Source of the DNA: Pseudomonadota bacterium
Lineage (GTDB): Archaea; Thermoplasmatota; SW-10-69-26; JACQPN01; JAJPHT01
Direction: 5' to 3'
NCBI GenBank assembly: GCA_021325135.1
Contig: JAJPHT010000019.1
Location: 1-64,000, forward strand
Length of the DNA stretch: 64,000 nt
Notes under the pieces: generated by a model
Databases searched by the model: none
Told to the model about the DNA's origin: nothing
What the model saw: the letters and a program-made list of their open reading frames with translations, nothing else
Shown: in pieces, positions 33,473-42,326 of the stretch
Layout of the letters: each line of letters starts with the position of its first letter
How positions within the stretch are numbered: position 1 is the first letter of the stretch
Made by a program: the position numbers and the translations under genes

Positions 33473-33480
33473 TATTTAAA
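33473..33480. promoter_or_regulatory. TATA box between rmlA and a GT2 gene
   Basis: TATTTAAA (symmetrical enough to read on either strand). It is 28 nt upstream of the rmlA start. On the plus strand it is about 27 nt upstream of a TTG at 33504, which aligns with the ATG of the paralogue at 24639. Confidence 0.55.
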
Positions 33481-33491
33481 TCCCATGCCAC

Positions 33492-34490
33492 GTGGCCGAG
33501 GCGTTGCGCGTCAGCGTCGCGATGGCCACCTACCGGGGGGAGCGCTTCCTCCGCGAGCAGCTGGAGAGCCTCGCGCGCCAGACGCGGCTGCCCGACGAGC
33601 TGGTGGTGTGCGACGACCGCAGCCCTGACGGCACGTGGAGCGTCCTGGAGGGGTTCCGCCGCGACGCGCCCTTCCCGGTCAGGCTGCACCGCAACGAGAC
33701 GAACCTCGGCGTCGCGGGCAACTTCACCCGGGCGGCCACGCTCTGCGAGGGCGACGCGATCCTCTTCTGCGACCAGGACGACGTGTGGCTCCCCCAGAAG
33801 GTCGAGCGGCTCATGGAGCCCCTGGAGCGCGAGCCCGCGGTGGCCGTCTCCTTCAGCGACCTCTCGGTGGTGGACGAGGCGTTGCGTCCGCTGGGGTACA
33901 CCATGTGGGGCGCGCGCGGCTTCGGCGCCGCCCAGCAGGAGGCGTTCCGCGCGGCGCCCGTCGCGCACCTCGTCCACGAGAACGTCGTCACGGGCTGCGC
34001 CATGGCGATGCGCGCCTCGCTGCGCAAGGAGACGCTGCCGGTGCCCGCCGGCTGGATCCACGACGCGTGGATCGCGCTCCTGGCCGCCATGAACCACGAC
34101 CTGGCGCCCGTGCCCGACGTCACCGTCCTCTACCGCCAGCACGCGGCCAACGCGACCGGCGCGAACAAGCAATCCTCGTGGGCGCGCGTGCGCAAGAAGG
34201 CGCGCGACGCGCTGGCCGACCCCACCGAGACGTTCCGCCGCGACGCGCGCTACTGGGGCGAGGCCGCCCGCGCCATGCGCCGCCTGGGCGGGCGCCCCGA
34301 CCGCCTGCGCGACCTCGCGCGCCTGGAGGAGCGCGTCGCCCACCTGGAGGCGCGCGCCGCGCTGCCCCCGCGCCGGCTCGCCCGCGTCGCGGCCGTCTCG
34401 CGGGAGTGGCGCGAGGGGCGCTACGCGCGCCACTCGGGGGGCGCCGCCAGCGCGGTGAAGGACCTCGTGGGCCGGAGGCGGAAGGCATGA
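33492..34490 (+). CDS. Family 2 glycosyltransferase (paralogue of 24639-25613)
   Basis: 332 residues from the GTG at 33492. RVSVAMATYRGERFLREQLE, CDDRSPDGTW and CDQDDVWLPQKVERL (metal site in DQDD) are GT-A/GT2 features. WIHDAWIALLAAM and YRQHAANATG parallel the first copy. By alignment with that copy (M-R-V-S-V) and by TATA spacing, the true start may be TTG at 33504 (L-R-V-S-V). Followed with ATGA overlap by another GT2. Confidence 0.88.
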   Translation: MAEALRVSVAMATYRGERFLREQLESLARQTRLPDELVVCDDRSPDGTWSVLEGFRRDAPFPVRLHRNETNLGVAGNFTRAATLCEGDAILFCDQDDVWLPQKVERLMEPLEREPAVAVSFSDLSVVDEALRPLGYTMWGARGFGAAQQEAFRAAPVAHLVHENVVTGCAMAMRASLRKETLPVPAGWIHDAWIALLAAMNHDLAPVPDVTVLYRQHAANATGANKQSSWARVRKKARDALADPTETFRRDARYWGEAARAMRRLGGRPDRLRDLARLEERVAHLEARAALPPRRLARVAAVSREWREGRYARHSGGAASAVKDLVGRRRKA

Positions 34491-35257
34491 AGATCGGCAT
34501 CGTGATCCCCACCAAGGACGCCACCGCGGAGCCCGCGCAGACGAGCATCGCCCTCGCGCGCAAGACCACCGCGCACCTCGACGCCGCCGTCATCCCCGTG
34601 CAGGACTCGGGGCCCGGCTTCCGCTTCTCGCGCTCCATCAACCGGGGCGTCGCGCAGGCGCCCGACGCGGACGCGTGGGTCCTCCTCAACGACGACGCGT
34701 TCATGGACGCCGGCTGGCTCGACGCCATGATCGCCGTCGCGCAGGCGCACCCCGAGGTGGCCGTCGTGGGCGCGGTGCTGCGCTACCCCGACGGCGGGCT
34801 CCAGCACGCGGGCGGCCGCGTCCTCATGACGCCGGGCCCCTTCCTCGCGGAGGCGTCGTACCACCGGGCGCCGCTCTGGGCGCTGCGCATGCTGGCGAAG
34901 CACCGCTTCCGGCCCTTCCCCTACATGTACACGCACTGGCGCTCGGTGAGCCCGCGCCACCGGCTGGACTTCATCACCGCCGCGTGCGCGCTCGTGACGC
35001 GCCGCGCGTGGGAGGCCCTGGGCGGGTACGACGAGCGCTACGAGTTCGGCTGCGAGGACTCCGACTTCAGCCTGCGCGCCCGGGAGGCGGGCTTCGAGCT
35101 GGCCCTCGCCACACGCGCCACGGGCGTCCACCTGGAGGGCAAGTCCAGCGGCCAGATGTCCGAGCGCCAGAAGCGCAGCCTCGCCACGTTCGAGCAGACG
35201 TGGAGCGCGGAGCGCATCCGAAAGGCCACGCGCGGGCGCGTCGGGGTCTACGGCTAG
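34487..35257 (+). CDS. Family 2 glycosyltransferase
   Basis: 256 residues. MKIGIVIPTKDATAEPAQTS opens the GT-A fold. NDDAFMDAGWLDAM carries the DDA metal site, and YEFGCEDSDFSLRAREAGFE holds the ED motif near the acceptor site. Rhamnosyl/galactofuranosyl-type layout. Translationally coupled to the preceding GT2 (ATGA). Sugar donor unknown. Confidence 0.88.
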   Translation: MKIGIVIPTKDATAEPAQTSIALARKTTAHLDAAVIPVQDSGPGFRFSRSINRGVAQAPDADAWVLLNDDAFMDAGWLDAMIAVAQAHPEVAVVGAVLRYPDGGLQHAGGRVLMTPGPFLAEASYHRAPLWALRMLAKHRFRPFPYMYTHWRSVSPRHRLDFITAACALVTRRAWEALGGYDERYEFGCEDSDFSLRAREAGFELALATRATGVHLEGKSSGQMSERQKRSLATFEQTWSAERIRKATRGRVGVYG

Positions 35258-35314
35258 CCGGCCGCAGCGCCAAGGTCCAAAGCTTGAAGCCCGCGAACAG
35301 GGTGGAAAGCCCGC

Positions 35315-36346
35315 ATGCCCCAGAAGGCCACCGTGCGCGCCCGCGCGCCCCTGCGCGTCAGCTTCGGAGGCGGCGGCACCGACGTGCCCCCCTACGCGAC
35401 GGAGCACGGCGGCTGCGTGCTGAGCACCACCATCGACCGCGCCACCTACTGCACGGTGAAGCCCCGCGAGGACCGCACCATCCGCGTGAAGTCGCTGGAC
35501 CTGGACATCCTGGCCGACTTCAGCGCGGGCGAGAAGTTCCGCTACGACGGCAACATGGACCTCGCCAAGGTCGCGCTCAACCACTTCGACCTGGGCGACG
35601 GCGCTGATATCATGATCCACAGCGACGCGCCGCCCGGCAGCGGCCTGGGCTCCTCCAGCGCGCTCCTCGTGGCGATGATCACCGCCCTTGCGGAATTGAA
35701 GGGCGTCCACATGAGCGGCTACGAGGTCGCGGAGCTTGCCATCAAGATGGAGCGCGACGAGCTGAAGATCCCCGGCGGCTGGCAGGACCAGTACGCGGCG
35801 GCCTTCGGCGGCTTCAACTGGATTGAGTTCTCCAAGGAGGGCACGCTGGTGGAGCCCATGCGCCTCCACCGCAGCGTGAGGGAGGAGCTGGAGTACCGCA
35901 GCATCCTCGTCTACGTGGGGCGCACGCGCCTCTCGGCCAACATCCTCAACGAGCAGATCGCCGAGAGCGCGAAGCCCAAGGGCACGGTGAAGGACGCCCT
36001 GGACGCCACGAAGCGCATCGCCCACGACATGAAGCGCGCCATCCTCAAGGCGGACTGGCAGCGCTGGGGCGAGCTTCTCCACGAAGGGTGGACCCACAAG
36101 AAGAACTTCAGCAGCAAGATCACCGACCCGCAGATCGACGCGCTCTACGAGGCCGCCCGCAAGGCGGGCGCGCAGGGGGGCAAGCTCCTGGGCGCGGGCG
36201 GCGGCGGGTTCCTCTACCTCTTCTGCGACTACGAGCGCAAGCACGAGGTCACGCGCGAGCTTCGCCGCCACGGCGGCGAGCCCGTGGGCTTCGCGCTGGA
36301 CATGGACGGGGCGCGCGCCTGGCGCGTCCGCGAGGAGCGTGCTTGA
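35315..36346 (+). CDS. hddA: GHMP kinase, D-glycero-D-manno-heptose 7-phosphate kinase-like
   Basis: 343 residues. ATP-binding GHMP motif PPGSGLGSSSALL (residues 107-119). The N-terminal APLRVSFGGGGTDVPPYATE and C-terminal KLLGAGGGGFLYLFCD are HddA-like. It would phosphorylate C1 of heptose-7-phosphate in the GDP-D-glycero-D-manno-heptose route. Directly abuts gmhA, supporting the assignment. Confidence 0.88.
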   Translation: MPQKATVRARAPLRVSFGGGGTDVPPYATEHGGCVLSTTIDRATYCTVKPREDRTIRVKSLDLDILADFSAGEKFRYDGNMDLAKVALNHFDLGDGADIMIHSDAPPGSGLGSSSALLVAMITALAELKGVHMSGYEVAELAIKMERDELKIPGGWQDQYAAAFGGFNWIEFSKEGTLVEPMRLHRSVREELEYRSILVYVGRTRLSANILNEQIAESAKPKGTVKDALDATKRIAHDMKRAILKADWQRWGELLHEGWTHKKNFSSKITDPQIDALYEAARKAGAQGGKLLGAGGGGFLYLFCDYERKHEVTRELRRHGGEPVGFALDMDGARAWRVREERA

Positions 36347-36937
36347 ATGGGATATCAATCCAAGGATGCGGCGACCATCGAGGACCAGATCAGGGAGGGC
36401 GTGCGCCTCCGCGAGGCCGCGCTCGCCCAGGCGGACGACGTGCGCGCCGCGGCGAACGCCATCGTGGAGGCGTTCCGCGCGGGGCGCTTCTTCTACGTCT
36501 TCGGCAACGGCGGCAGCGCGGCCGACGCGCAGCACATGGCCGCCGAACTGTCGGGCCGCTTCTACCTGGACCGCGACCCCCTGCCCGCCTTCGCCCTGAC
36601 CGTGAACAGCAGCGCCGTCACGGCCATCGGCAACGACTACGGCTACGAGGAGGTCTTCTCGCGCCAACTTCGCGGCTGCGTGAAGCCCGGCGACGTGGTC
36701 CTGGGCATCAGCACCAGCGGCACGAGCAAGAACGTGGTCAAGGCCATGGAGGTCGCCAAGAAGGCCGGCGCCAAGACCGTCGCCTTCTGCGGCCGCAAGG
36801 GGAAGCCCCTCGCCCAGATGTGCGACGTCGCCCTCACCGTCGAGAGCGACGACACCGCGCGCATCCAGGAGATCCACGAGATGTTCTTCCACCTCGTGTG
36901 CTACGAGGTGGAGCGCGCGCTCTTCGGGTCGAAATGA
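36347..36937 (+). CDS. gmhA: Sedoheptulose-7-phosphate isomerase GmhA
   Basis: 196 residues. SIS domain with FGNGGSAADAQHMAAELSGR (phosphosugar site), ISTSGTSKNVVKAME and the C-terminal EIHEMFFHLVCYEVE. It converts sedoheptulose-7-phosphate to D-glycero-D-manno-heptose-7-phosphate. The ATG directly follows the hddA TGA and its stop overlaps gmhB (ATGA). Confidence 0.95.
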   Translation: MGYQSKDAATIEDQIREGVRLREAALAQADDVRAAANAIVEAFRAGRFFYVFGNGGSAADAQHMAAELSGRFYLDRDPLPAFALTVNSSAVTAIGNDYGYEEVFSRQLRGCVKPGDVVLGISTSGTSKNVVKAMEVAKKAGAKTVAFCGRKGKPLAQMCDVALTVESDDTARIQEIHEMFFHLVCYEVERALFGSK

Positions 36938-37506
36938 AGACCGTCTTCGTCGATTCGGCCGAACGTGCGCGTTCGGCTTCTCAACAAAAACCGACTGTTT
37001 TTGTTGATCGCGACGGGACCTTGAACGTCGACCAGGTCCGCCAAGTGGACGTGGCGAAGCTCGTCCTCATGCCCGGCGCCGCGGAGGCGATCCGCCTCTG
37101 GAACTCTGCGGGTTGGCGCGTCGTCGTCGTGACCAACCAGAGCGGCCTCGGGCGCGGGCTCTACACCGAGGCGGACATGCACGCCTTCCACCGCGCCCTC
37201 GTGGAGCGCCTGGGCGGAGGCGTCGAGGCGTTCTACTGGTGTCCGCACCTGCCGGACGCGGGCTGCGCGTGCCGCAAGCCGGGGACAGCCCTCTTCGAGC
37301 GGGCGGCGAAGGAGCGGGGCATCGACCTCCGGGCGAGCTTCGTCGTGGGCGACTCGTGGATGGACGTGGGCGCGGGCCAGGCCATCGGCGCGCGCACGGT
37401 GCTGGTGCCCTCCAAGGCGGACGCCCTGGCGGCGTGCGCGAAGGCGCCCGACCACGTGGCGCGGGACCTCGCGGACGCGGCGCGCTGGACCCTCGGGCAA
37501 CCTTGA
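36934..37506 (+). CDS. gmhB: Heptose bisphosphate phosphatase GmhB, with an in-frame N-terminal insertion
   Basis: 190 residues. HAD-type phosphatase: nucleophile motif TVFVDRDGTLN (D25, D27), VVVTNQSGLGRGLY, zinc loop CPHLPDAGCACRKPG and VGDSWMDVGAGQAIGA. It removes the C7 phosphate of heptose bisphosphate. The N-terminus MKTVFVDSAERARSASQQKP repeats the start of the HAD strand: removing 54 nt (36955-37008) would give a normal MKTVFVDRDGTLN. The extra segment is AT-richer and contains two hairpins. Confidence 0.9.
   Translation: MKTVFVDSAERARSASQQKPTVFVDRDGTLNVDQVRQVDVAKLVLMPGAAEAIRLWNSAGWRVVVVTNQSGLGRGLYTEADMHAFHRALVERLGGGVEAFYWCPHLPDAGCACRKPGTALFERAAKERGIDLRASFVVGDSWMDVGAGQAIGARTVLVPSKADALAACAKAPDHVARDLADAARWTLGQP
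36955..37008 (+). repeat. Probable 54-nt palindromic insertion inside gmhB
   Basis: An 18-codon stretch with two perfect hairpins: GCCGAACG-TGCG-CGTTCGGC (36958-36977) and an 11-bp stem AACAAAAAC.../...GTTTTTGTT (36981-37007, 5-nt loop). It divides a normal GmhB N-terminus. The flanking GTCGAT and the end GTTGAT look like a duplicated site. Confidence 0.55.
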
Positions 37507-37531
37507 AGGGAGGCCGCCGGGTTCGGGGCGC

Positions 37532-38491
37532 ATGAAGGTCCTCATCACCGGAGGCACGGGCTTCATCGGCTCGCACCTCTCGCGGATGCTCCTGCGCGAG
37601 GGCGCCGACGTGGTCATCGCAGGCGACCCCGCGCAGCGCAAGACGCCCTGGCCCTGGAGCGAGGCGCAGCAGCGCGCCTTCGTGCCCCTGGACGTGTGCG
37701 ACAAGGAGGCCGTGACGAGGCTCGTCGCCAAGGCCCGCCCCGACGAGGTCTACCACCTGGCGGCGCAGTCGCTCCCCGCCCTCTCGTGGCGCGAGCCGGA
37801 GCGCACCATGCTCGTGAACGCGCAGGGGACCCTCCACCTCTTCGAGGCCATGAAAGTCGCCGGCATCAGGCCGCGCACGTTCGTCGCGTGCAGCAGCGCG
37901 GAGTACGGCATCGTGCCCCCGGAGCAGACGCCCGTGCGCGAGGACCGCGTCCTCCAGCCCGTGCACCCCTACGGCGTGAGCAAGGTGGCCCAGGACCTCC
38001 TGAGCTATCAATACTGGAAGAACGACGGCATCCCCGCCATCCGCGGGCGCATCTTCAACACCACCGGGCCGGGCAAGTCCGCCGACGCCCCGGGGGACTT
38101 CGCGGAGCGCGTGGTCGCGGCCGAGAAGGCGGGAGCCAAGACCATCCGCGTGGGGAACCTGACGCCGCGGCGCGACCTCTCCGACGTGCGCGACCAGGCG
38201 CGCGCCATCGTGGCCATCACGCGCCACGGCGCGCCCGGCGACGTCTACAACCTTTGCACCGGGCGCACCATCACGATCCAGCAGCTTGTCGACGCGTTCC
38301 TCAAGCACGCGCGCATTCCCCTGGCGCCCGAGCAGGACCCCGCGCTGCTGCGGCCCACCGACGAGCCCGTCATCTGGGGCGACAACGCGAAGCTCGTCAA
38401 GGCCACGGGCTACCAGGCGAAGGTGCCCCTGGAGCGCACCGTGTCCGACATGCTGGCGCAGGTGCGCGGCGAGCACGTCGAGCTGGACTGA
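37532..38491 (+). CDS. GDP-sugar SDR (GDP-mannose 4,6-dehydratase/RMD-like)
   Basis: 319 residues. VLITGGTGFIGSHLSRMLLR, then DEVYHLAAQSLPALSWREPE, CSSAEYGIVPPEQTPVRED and catalytic PYGVSKVAQDLLSYQY (YxxxK). RIFNTTGPGKSADAPGDFAE is characteristic of GDP-4-keto-6-deoxymannose reductases and relatives. Next to heptose genes it may act on GDP-heptose or GDP-mannose; this is inferred. Lies 25 nt after gmhB. Confidence 0.84.
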   Translation: MKVLITGGTGFIGSHLSRMLLREGADVVIAGDPAQRKTPWPWSEAQQRAFVPLDVCDKEAVTRLVAKARPDEVYHLAAQSLPALSWREPERTMLVNAQGTLHLFEAMKVAGIRPRTFVACSSAEYGIVPPEQTPVREDRVLQPVHPYGVSKVAQDLLSYQYWKNDGIPAIRGRIFNTTGPGKSADAPGDFAERVVAAEKAGAKTIRVGNLTPRRDLSDVRDQARAIVAITRHGAPGDVYNLCTGRTITIQQLVDAFLKHARIPLAPEQDPALLRPTDEPVIWGDNAKLVKATGYQAKVPLERTVSDMLAQVRGEHVELD

Positions 38492-38494
38492 GCG

Positions 38495-38986
38495 CTACTC
38501 GTGGACGGAGCAGGCGTCCGCCGGGGCGCTGTCGCATCCGTAGGTCCACTCCCGCCCCGAAGGCTCCCCGGTGGGCGGCCACTGCTGGATGGTGTACGTT
38601 CCCCAGGGCGCGATCAGCAGCGCGCTCACGAGCGGCGGGTCGGGCTGGACCGTGAGCACCACCGTCGTGTTCGAGGGAGCGTCGACGAGGTGCCCCTTCC
38701 ACATGGAGGAGGGCGGCTCGGGCGGGCAGGGCTCCTGCGTCCCGTTGGGCCCCACCGCCTGGCACGAGTAGTCGGGCGACTTCACGGAGTACGGCGCCGC
38801 GTCGATGGCGTAGTCGTGGAAGCCGAAGGGGAGCGTCGTCCTGCCGGTGGCCTGGAGGTCGAGCTGCACCTGCTTCGCGTCGATGGTGACCAGGCGGCCA
38901 TAGGCGGGACCGTCGCCCGCGGGTCGCGCGCACCCGGCCAGGAGGACCAAGACGAGGAGGAGAAGCGCGCGGAGGCTCCGGGGCAC
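38495..38986 (-). CDS. Putative lipoprotein
   Basis: 163 residues. Signal sequence SLRALLLLVLVLLAGC with lipobox LAGC (Cys 19). The mature part contains Cys residues (CQAVGPNGTQEPCPP, CDSAPADAC) likely forming disulfides outside the cell. No domain recognised. It starts 4 nt after the stop of the GT4 gene on the same strand, so they may share a message. Confidence 0.65.
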   Translation of the reverse strand: MPRSLRALLLLVLVLLAGCARPAGDGPAYGRLVTIDAKQVQLDLQATGRTTLPFGFHDYAIDAAPYSVKSPDYSCQAVGPNGTQEPCPPEPPSSMWKGHLVDAPSNTTVVLTVQPDPPLVSALLIAPWGTYTIQQWPPTGEPSGREWTYGCDSAPADACSVHE

Positions 38987-38990
38987 GTTG

Positions 38991-40109
38991 TCACTCCCCC
39001 AGGAGCGACCGGTAGAGCGCCTCGTGCCTGCGCGCCGCGTCCTCCAAGGTCTGCGCCTGCGCGAGCCGCTTTCCGATCTCGCCCATGCGGGCGCGCTCCT
39101 CGGGATGGGCTAGGAGGTCGTCCGCGACGCGCGCCATCTCGTCCGCGGAGCGCACGACGCGGCCCGCGCCCTTGGCCGCGAGGTCGGGCGCCGCGCCCGC
39201 GGGCGTGGACACGAAGGGCACGCCCGCCGCCATGGTCTCCAGCAGCACGATGCCGTACCCCTCGAAGCGGCTCCCCAGGAGGAAGAGGTCCGACTCGAAG
39301 AACGCCTTCACGAGGTCCTCCCGCGGGATGACGCCCAGGATGCGGACGGGCGCCTTGAGCTTCGCGATGAGCGCCTCGGTCTCCGCCTTCGTCGAGCCCG
39401 CCGCGGGGTCCTTGCCCACGAGGAGAAGCTCCACGTCGCCGCGCATCTTCGAGACGGCCTCCACCAGGAGCGGCACGCCCTTGTTGTCGTAGAAGCCGCC
39501 CGCGTAGAGGAGGACGTGCTTCGCCTTGACGCCGTACTTCTCGCGGAAGCCCTTGGGCGGGGGCGTCGCGTACTCGTGGAGGTTCACGCCGTCGGGGAGG
39601 ATGGTGACCTTCTCCCGCGGCACGCCGAAGAGGGCCAGCTCCTCGACCTCGTTCCCCGTGAGGGCGATCACCTTGTCGAAGGGCCTCAGCATGCGCGGCA
39701 GGTGCCAACGGTAGTACCACAGCTCCACGGGGTCGCGCCGGTGCATGTGCCACTGGTGGAAGCCGTGCGCGGTGAACACCTTGGGCTGCTTGATCTCCGG
39801 CACGCGGCGGAAGAGGTAGTCGCTGCTCCAGACGCGCTGCCCCTTGACGTGCACCACGTCCCACGGCCCGTCGAGGACGAAGCGGACGTACTCCCTGGGC
39901 GGGTAGCGGAACTTGCCCATGCGGCGCATGGCGAAGCGGCGCACCTCGACGCCCTTCACGACCTCGCGCTCCGGGGAGCCGGGCTCGTCCGAGGTCGCCA
40001 CCGTCACCTGGTGGCCGAGCTTCAGCATCTCCTGGCTGAGGTCCATGAGGGCAAGCTCCGTGCCGCCCACCGCGGGCCAGAAGCGGTGGACGGTGTAGAG
40101 GACGTGCAT
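38991..40109 (-). CDS. Family 4 glycosyltransferase
   Basis: 372 residues, GT-B fold. N-terminal LYTVHRFWPAVGGTELALMD, and donor-site LLYAGGFYDNKGVPLLVEAV and SRFEGYGIVLLETMAAGVPF (the EX7E motif, in which the two Glu contact the nucleotide-sugar). Paralogue of 41220-42326, which shares HRFWP-VGGTE and FTAHGF. The ATG at 40107-40109 was chosen by alignment with that paralogue. Confidence 0.9.
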   Translation of the reverse strand: MHVLYTVHRFWPAVGGTELALMDLSQEMLKLGHQVTVATSDEPGSPEREVVKGVEVRRFAMRRMGKFRYPPREYVRFVLDGPWDVVHVKGQRVWSSDYLFRRVPEIKQPKVFTAHGFHQWHMHRRDPVELWYYRWHLPRMLRPFDKVIALTGNEVEELALFGVPREKVTILPDGVNLHEYATPPPKGFREKYGVKAKHVLLYAGGFYDNKGVPLLVEAVSKMRGDVELLLVGKDPAAGSTKAETEALIAKLKAPVRILGVIPREDLVKAFFESDLFLLGSRFEGYGIVLLETMAAGVPFVSTPAGAAPDLAAKGAGRVVRSADEMARVADDLLAHPEERARMGEIGKRLAQAQTLEDAARRHEALYRSLLGE

Positions 40110-40141
40110 GCCCGCGGCATGCCGAGACCAGTCTGAAAGCC

Positions 40142-40147
40142 TTATCT
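40142..40147. promoter_or_regulatory. TATA-like element between divergent GT4 genes
   Basis: TTATCT about 30 nt upstream of the ATG at 40174; it may also serve the divergent gene starting at 40109 (about 35 nt). Confidence 0.35.
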
Positions 40148-40173
40148 CCGGCGCCCCTCGTCTCGCCCTCGCG

Positions 40174-41223
40174 ATGCGCGTCGGCATGGCCTTCGGGGCC
40201 GGGGCATTCCAGACCGGCGTCGAGCGCTACGCGCGGCGCATCATCCCCGCCGTGCAGCGGCAGGGCATCGACGCGGTCGAGGTGAAGCTCGCCCGCCGCG
40301 AGGTCAAGCTCTTCGGACGGCCCGTGGGCGGCATGCTCACCCTCTGGTGGGACCGCGCGACGTTCCCCCGCGGCGACTGGGACCTGCTGCACGCTTTGGA
40401 CCCCGCCGTCGCGACGCGCAGGACCGACGTCGTCACGGTCCACGACATCCTCATCGAGACGCACCCGGGCCTCATCGCGGCGACGCGCGCCGAGCGCCTG
40501 GACTGGGCCGTCACGCGCTCGCTGGCGAAGCGGGCGCGCTGGTTCCTGTGCATGAGCGCGTTCACGCGGGACGCGGTGGTCAAGCATTGGGGCGTCTCCC
40601 CCGAGCGCTGCGTCGTCGCGTACTCCGGCATCGACCCGGACTTCTTCCGCCCCGAGCCCTCGCCCACGCCGCTTCTTGCGCCTGGCAAGCTCAACCTCGC
40701 CTACGTGGGGGACGACCACCCGCGCAAGAACCTCCTGCTCACGCTCCAGGCCATGAGGGAGCTTCGCGAGCGGCACGGCGTCGAGTCGCGCTTCGTGCGC
40801 TTCGGGCCCACGCGCTTCCCCGCGATGCGCGAGCGAGCGCACGCCTACGCCCGCGAGCACGGCCTCGACCTCGTGGAGCCGGGCTTCGTGGACGACGTGA
40901 CGCTGCGCGCGGTCCTCTCGGGGTGCGACGCGTTCGTCTGGCCCAGCCTCGCGGAGGGGTTCGGCCTCCCGCCCATCGAGGCCATGGCGTGCGGAGCCAA
41001 GGTCGCCGCGCTGGACATCGACGTCACGCGCGAGGTGTGCGGCGACCGCGCGCTCTACCACTCCAACGACCCCGTGGACGCTGCCGCGTGCTACGCCAAG
41101 CTCCGCGACACCCCCTGGAGCCGCGAGCGCCAGCGCGAGTGGGCCCTGCGCTACTCGTGGGAGGCCAACGCGCGCAAGGTCGTCGGCGTCTACGAGAAGG
41201 CCCTGGCGGAGGGGCGCCGGTGA
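40174..41223 (+). CDS. Family 4 glycosyltransferase
   Basis: 349 residues. MRVGMAFGAGAFQTGVERYA at the acceptor domain, VVTVHDILIETHPG, SGIDPDFFRP, LNLAYVGDDHPRKNLLLTLQ and SLAEGFGLPPIEAMACGAKV (EX7E) are classic GT-B/GT4 (mannosyltransferase-like) features. First gene of a run of co-oriented, overlapping transferases; its stop overlaps the next GTG start (GTGA). Confidence 0.9.
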   Translation: MRVGMAFGAGAFQTGVERYARRIIPAVQRQGIDAVEVKLARREVKLFGRPVGGMLTLWWDRATFPRGDWDLLHALDPAVATRRTDVVTVHDILIETHPGLIAATRAERLDWAVTRSLAKRARWFLCMSAFTRDAVVKHWGVSPERCVVAYSGIDPDFFRPEPSPTPLLAPGKLNLAYVGDDHPRKNLLLTLQAMRELRERHGVESRFVRFGPTRFPAMRERAHAYAREHGLDLVEPGFVDDVTLRAVLSGCDAFVWPSLAEGFGLPPIEAMACGAKVAALDIDVTREVCGDRALYHSNDPVDAAACYAKLRDTPWSRERQREWALRYSWEANARKVVGVYEKALAEGRR

Positions 41224-42326
41224 GGATCCTCCTCACCTGCCACCGCTTCTGGCCCAGCGTCGGGGGCACCGAGGAGGTCGTCGAGCAGCTTGCGAGGCAT
41301 TACGTGGCGCTCGGCCACGACGTGACCGTCTTCAGCAGCGACGAGCCTGGCGCCCCCGAGCGCGAGGAGCGCGACGGCTACCTCATCCGCCGCTTCCCGC
41401 TCCAGCGCCGCGGCAAGTTCCGCTTCCCGCCCAAAAGCTATCGCGAGGCCGTCCTCGCGCCGGGCTGGGACGTGGTCCACCTCCACGGGCAGCGCGTCTG
41501 GAGCACGGACTACCTCTACCGTCACCTCAAGCGCAGCCCCGCGCCCGTCGTCTTCACGGCCCACGGCTTCTTCCAGCGCTCTCAGGGCACGCCGCTGCTG
41601 AGCGACCTCTACTACCGGGTGGTGATGCCCCGGGCGTTGCGCCACGTCGCGGCCGTCACCGCGCTCACCGGCCCCGAGCGCGACGAGCTCGTCTCCTTCG
41701 GCGTCGACCCGCGCAAGCTCCACGTCATCCCCAACGGCTTCGTCGAGGCCGAGTTCGCCGCGCTGCCCCGAGGCTTCCGCGCGCGCCACGGCATCGCTCC
41801 CGGCGCGCCGCTGCTGCTCTACGTCGGGGGCTTCTACCGCAACAAGCGCTGCGATCGCCTCGTGGAGCTGGCCGCCGACACCGGCACCACCCTCGCCCTG
41901 GTGGGCAAGGAGGCGCACCCCGAGCACGGGCTCGCCGAGTGCAAGGCCCTCGCGGCGCGGACGGGCGCCGACGCGCGCTTCCTGGGCGTGCTGCCCCGCC
42001 AGGACGTGCTGGCCGGCTACGCGGAGGCCGACCTCTTCGTCCTGGCCAGCGACTTCGAGGGGTTCGGCCTCGTCCTCCTGGAGGCCATGGCCGCGGGCCT
42101 GCCGTTCCTCTCGACGCCCTGCGGCGCGGCGCCCGACCTGGCCGCCCTGGGCGCGGGCGCCGTGGCGGCGCCGGGCGCCCTGGCCCTCCGGGCGAAGGAG
42201 CTTCTCGACGACCCCGAGCGCCGCAAGGCCATGGGGCGGAAGGGGCGCGCCGCGGCGGCCTCCTACGCCTGGCCCCCCATCGCGAAACGATATCTCGACC
42301 TCTACGAGGCGGTGGCGCGGAGATGA
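41220..42326 (+). CDS. Family 4 glycosyltransferase
   Basis: 368 residues from a GTG. RILLTCHRFWPSVGGTEEVV, VVFTAHGFFQRSQGTPLL, VIPNGFVEAEF, LLLYVGGFYRNKRCDRLV and SDFEGFGLVLLEAMAAGLPF (EX7E). Close relative of the divergent gene at 38991-40109, which suggests local duplication. Coupled to both neighbours by 4-nt overlaps. Confidence 0.9.
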   Translation: MRILLTCHRFWPSVGGTEEVVEQLARHYVALGHDVTVFSSDEPGAPEREERDGYLIRRFPLQRRGKFRFPPKSYREAVLAPGWDVVHLHGQRVWSTDYLYRHLKRSPAPVVFTAHGFFQRSQGTPLLSDLYYRVVMPRALRHVAAVTALTGPERDELVSFGVDPRKLHVIPNGFVEAEFAALPRGFRARHGIAPGAPLLLYVGGFYRNKRCDRLVELAADTGTTLALVGKEAHPEHGLAECKALAARTGADARFLGVLPRQDVLAGYAEADLFVLASDFEGFGLVLLEAMAAGLPFLSTPCGAAPDLAALGAGAVAAPGALALRAKELLDDPERRKAMGRKGRAAAASYAWPPIAKRYLDLYEAVARR

